Positions 13,522 through 15,008 of a stretch of 15,008 nucleotides of DNA are shown here, piece after piece; positions within the stretch are counted from its first letter, which is position 1, and every line of letters begins with the position of its first letter. Position numbers and translations under genes: made by a program. The notes below the pieces were generated by a model. The model saw only the letters and a program-made list of their open reading frames with translations. It did not search any database and had not been told where the DNA came from. This DNA comes from CAYSYY01 sp964576115 [NCBI: uncultured Gemmatimonadota bacterium] (lineage in GTDB: Bacteria; Blakebacterota; Blakebacteria; Blakebacterales): NCBI GenBank assembly GCA_964576115.1, contig CAZNUA010000036.1, forward strand, positions 1 to 15,008. Direction: 5' to 3'.

Positions 13522-15008
13522 ATGCCCGTCCTCCATCTTTCTTGCGGTGCCGGCCTGTACTCTTTCCTCCTGCCGCTGGCGGGTCTGGCCCTTGGCGGCC
13601 GCCGGCGCCGGCGGGGGAACGAGACCGACGAAAAAACGCAGGAAGCCTACCATATCCTGGTCGACTCCACCTTCGACGGGATCATGATCCTGAGCCCCGA
13701 AGGTCACGTCACCTGGACGGACGCTAACTTCCTCGACCTGACCGGTTACGCCGAAGACGAAATCCTCAATCAGCACTTCACCTCGATCATCGATCCCGGT
13801 GACGCCGAAAAGGTACAGCAGTACCTGACCCAGGTCACCGACGAGGCCCAGACTTTCACCGTGCGCGCAATCGATCGCGAGGGTTCGGTACAGGTATATC
13901 AGATCTCTGCGGTCGGCAGCGAGGGGGAGGAGGCCCTCGAAATCGTCGCCGGAGTGCGGGACATCACCGAAGAAGAATCGGTCCGGCGCCGGATCGCCTT
14001 TACCGAAAAAATGGATCTGTTGAGCCGGGTCATGAATACCATCGGCCGCGATCTGGGCCCGATCATCGCCACTCTCTCGCCGCTGGTCGAGATGGGCGAG
14101 GATCCGCAAGTCGAGCAGATGTTGCGCAATCTTTCCGATCTGGAAAAGCGGGTCGAGCTCTTCCCGCGCCGCGGGATCCGCGACGGAGCCGAGATCGGTC
14201 TGCACGACCTGCTCGATGAGGTCGTCGACGAGGTCCGGAAGGAACGTGATTTCGTCGATACCGAGTTGAGCCTGAAGATCGATGACGAGCTCTATCCCGT
14301 TTTCGGAGACGCCGGTCAGCTGACCGAGGCCCTGCGCAACGTTCTCACCAATGCCTTTCAGGCCGCCGGCGAGAACCAGGGTGAGGTCACGGTCCGCTGC
14401 AACAATCACACCGTCGAGCGAGCTGCACCGCGCAAGGGGTATATCCTGCCCACCGGCGAGTACACTCACATCACCATCGCCGACACCGGTTCGGGGATGC
14501 CCGCCGAAATTCTCGATCATGTCTTCGAACCGCTCTTCACCACCCATCCGGGCGGCGCCCTGGCCGGACTCGGCCTGGCCGTGACCTATACCGTCGTCAA
14601 GAACCACCGGGGCTACATCGATATCGAGAGTTCGCTGGGTGAGGGCACCCGGGTCGACATGTTCCTGCCCCGCAGCCGCATCAGCCCCGCCAGACCGGAA
14701 GCAGCTCCGGCAGCGGCCGAGGAGACTGCGCAGAAAGCCGCCCCTGCCGTGACCGCAGAACCGGCTGAGGCTGCAGCCGAGAAGGACGTCGGTGAAACAG
14801 CCGATCGCGAACCCGCCGTAGAGGTCGAACCCGCAACAGAGGCCGAACCTGCCGTCGAGGTTGAAGCGGAAGCGGAGGTCGGGATGGAAGCGGCAGGTGA
14901 GACGGCGACAGAAGCCGAACAAGAAGCTGAAGTCGAACCGACGGTAGAGGCCGAGGTAACCGCAGAAACCGAAGAGGCCGCCGAAACCGAGCCGGTCGAG
15001 GAGCCCGA
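13522..15008 (+). CDS. Membrane-anchored PAS sensor histidine kinase-like protein (partial, C-terminus outside window)
   Basis: Open from ATG 13522 to the right edge (495 residues visible). GGGAG (13512-13516) precedes the ATG, and an in-frame stop lies just upstream. A short hydrophobic segment (about 11-26) followed by five arginines suggests an N-terminal membrane anchor with the rest cytoplasmic. Residues 40-150 are a PAS domain: ILVDSTFDGIMILSPEG, FLDLTGYAEDEIL, and VAGVRDITEEE. Residues 160-215 take the place of the dimerisation/phosphoacceptor helices. The expected histidine of the H-box is R176 in NTIGRDLGPIIATL. The HATPase domain (about 225-384) has the N-box LRNVLTNAFQAA, the G1 box IADTGSGMP, FEPLFTT and GLGLAVTYTVVK, all intact. 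From about 387 on, the sequence is a Glu/Ala/Pro/Val-rich tail that continues past the window and may lead to a receiver domain. Confidence 0.9.
   Translation, partial: MPVLHLSCGAGLYSFLLPLAGLALGGRRRRRGNETDEKTQEAYHILVDSTFDGIMILSPEGHVTWTDANFLDLTGYAEDEILNQHFTSIIDPGDAEKVQQYLTQVTDEAQTFTVRAIDREGSVQVYQISAVGSEGEEALEIVAGVRDITEEESVRRRIAFTEKMDLLSRVMNTIGRDLGPIIATLSPLVEMGEDPQVEQMLRNLSDLEKRVELFPRRGIRDGAEIGLHDLLDEVVDEVRKERDFVDTELSLKIDDELYPVFGDAGQLTEALRNVLTNAFQAAGENQGEVTVRCNNHTVERAAPRKGYILPTGEYTHITIADTGSGMPAEILDHVFEPLFTTHPGGALAGLGLAVTYTVVKNHRGYIDIESSLGEGTRVDMFLPRSRISPARPEAAPAAAEETAQKAAPAVTAEPAEAAAEKDVGETADREPAVEVEPATEAEPAVEVEAEAEVGMEAAGETATEAEQEAEVEPTVEAEVTAETEEAAETEPVEEP

Noticed and set aside
13465-14922. 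485-codon open frame on the minus strand
   Set aside because: Antisense to the PAS/HATPase kinase. The plus frame carries all expected motifs and runs off the window edge.

Overview
The window is GC-rich bacterial DNA, densely coding, with a tRNA-Arg(ACG) gene, a quinolinate synthase (NadA), a NapH-type polyferredoxin, an ECF sigma factor and a PAS-type sensor kinase. Shine-Dalgarno sites are mixed: some are clear (polyferredoxin, nadA, the DUF-like gene at 7411) and some absent. I cannot assign a phylum from sequence alone. A free-living, non-actinobacterial chromosome is my best guess, and most genes look chromosomal rather than plasmid- or phage-borne.

Left part (1-9847) is accessory and defence-like. 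It opens with an AbiE type IV toxin-antitoxin pair on the minus strand (abiEii runs off the left edge). The antitoxin start codon is overlapped by a 38-bp imperfect palindrome that is probably its autoregulatory operator. A short non-coding strip follows (1412-1698) that holds two different small direct-repeat sets, including four tandem 19-bp units. Next comes a plus-strand cassette of four long genes with small gaps (59, 27 and 49 bp): a pRiA4b ORF-3-like protein with a long C-terminal extension; a helical-repeat protein resembling the body of SWIM-zinc-finger proteins but without the SWIM motif; a SNF2-family helicase that carries a SWIM zinc finger at its N-terminus; and a large protein with N-terminal regions resembling DUF6930/DUF7309. 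The first and last proteins share a homologous C-terminal module of about 240 residues, so the cassette is bracketed by paralogous modules. I regard this cassette, next to AbiE, as the best candidate in the window for an undescribed multi-gene system, possibly defence or DNA transaction related. Its function cannot be read from the sequence. Right after it lies a second, small toxin-antitoxin remnant: a 41-aa ribbon-helix-helix-like antitoxin that overlaps a shortened DUF5615/PIN-like toxin, with a perfect 16-bp palindrome in front.

Right part (9866-15008) looks like ordinary chromosome. On the minus strand are a membrane 4Fe-4S protein, tRNA-Arg with its terminator, an ECF sigma factor with a long, potentially structured leader, and nadA. 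Divergent from nadA, a membrane-anchored PAS/HATPase sensor kinase runs off the right edge. Its usual phospho-accepting histidine position appears to be arginine.

The two edge genes (abiEii and the kinase) are partial. Family assignments come from motif recognition by eye, without database searches.
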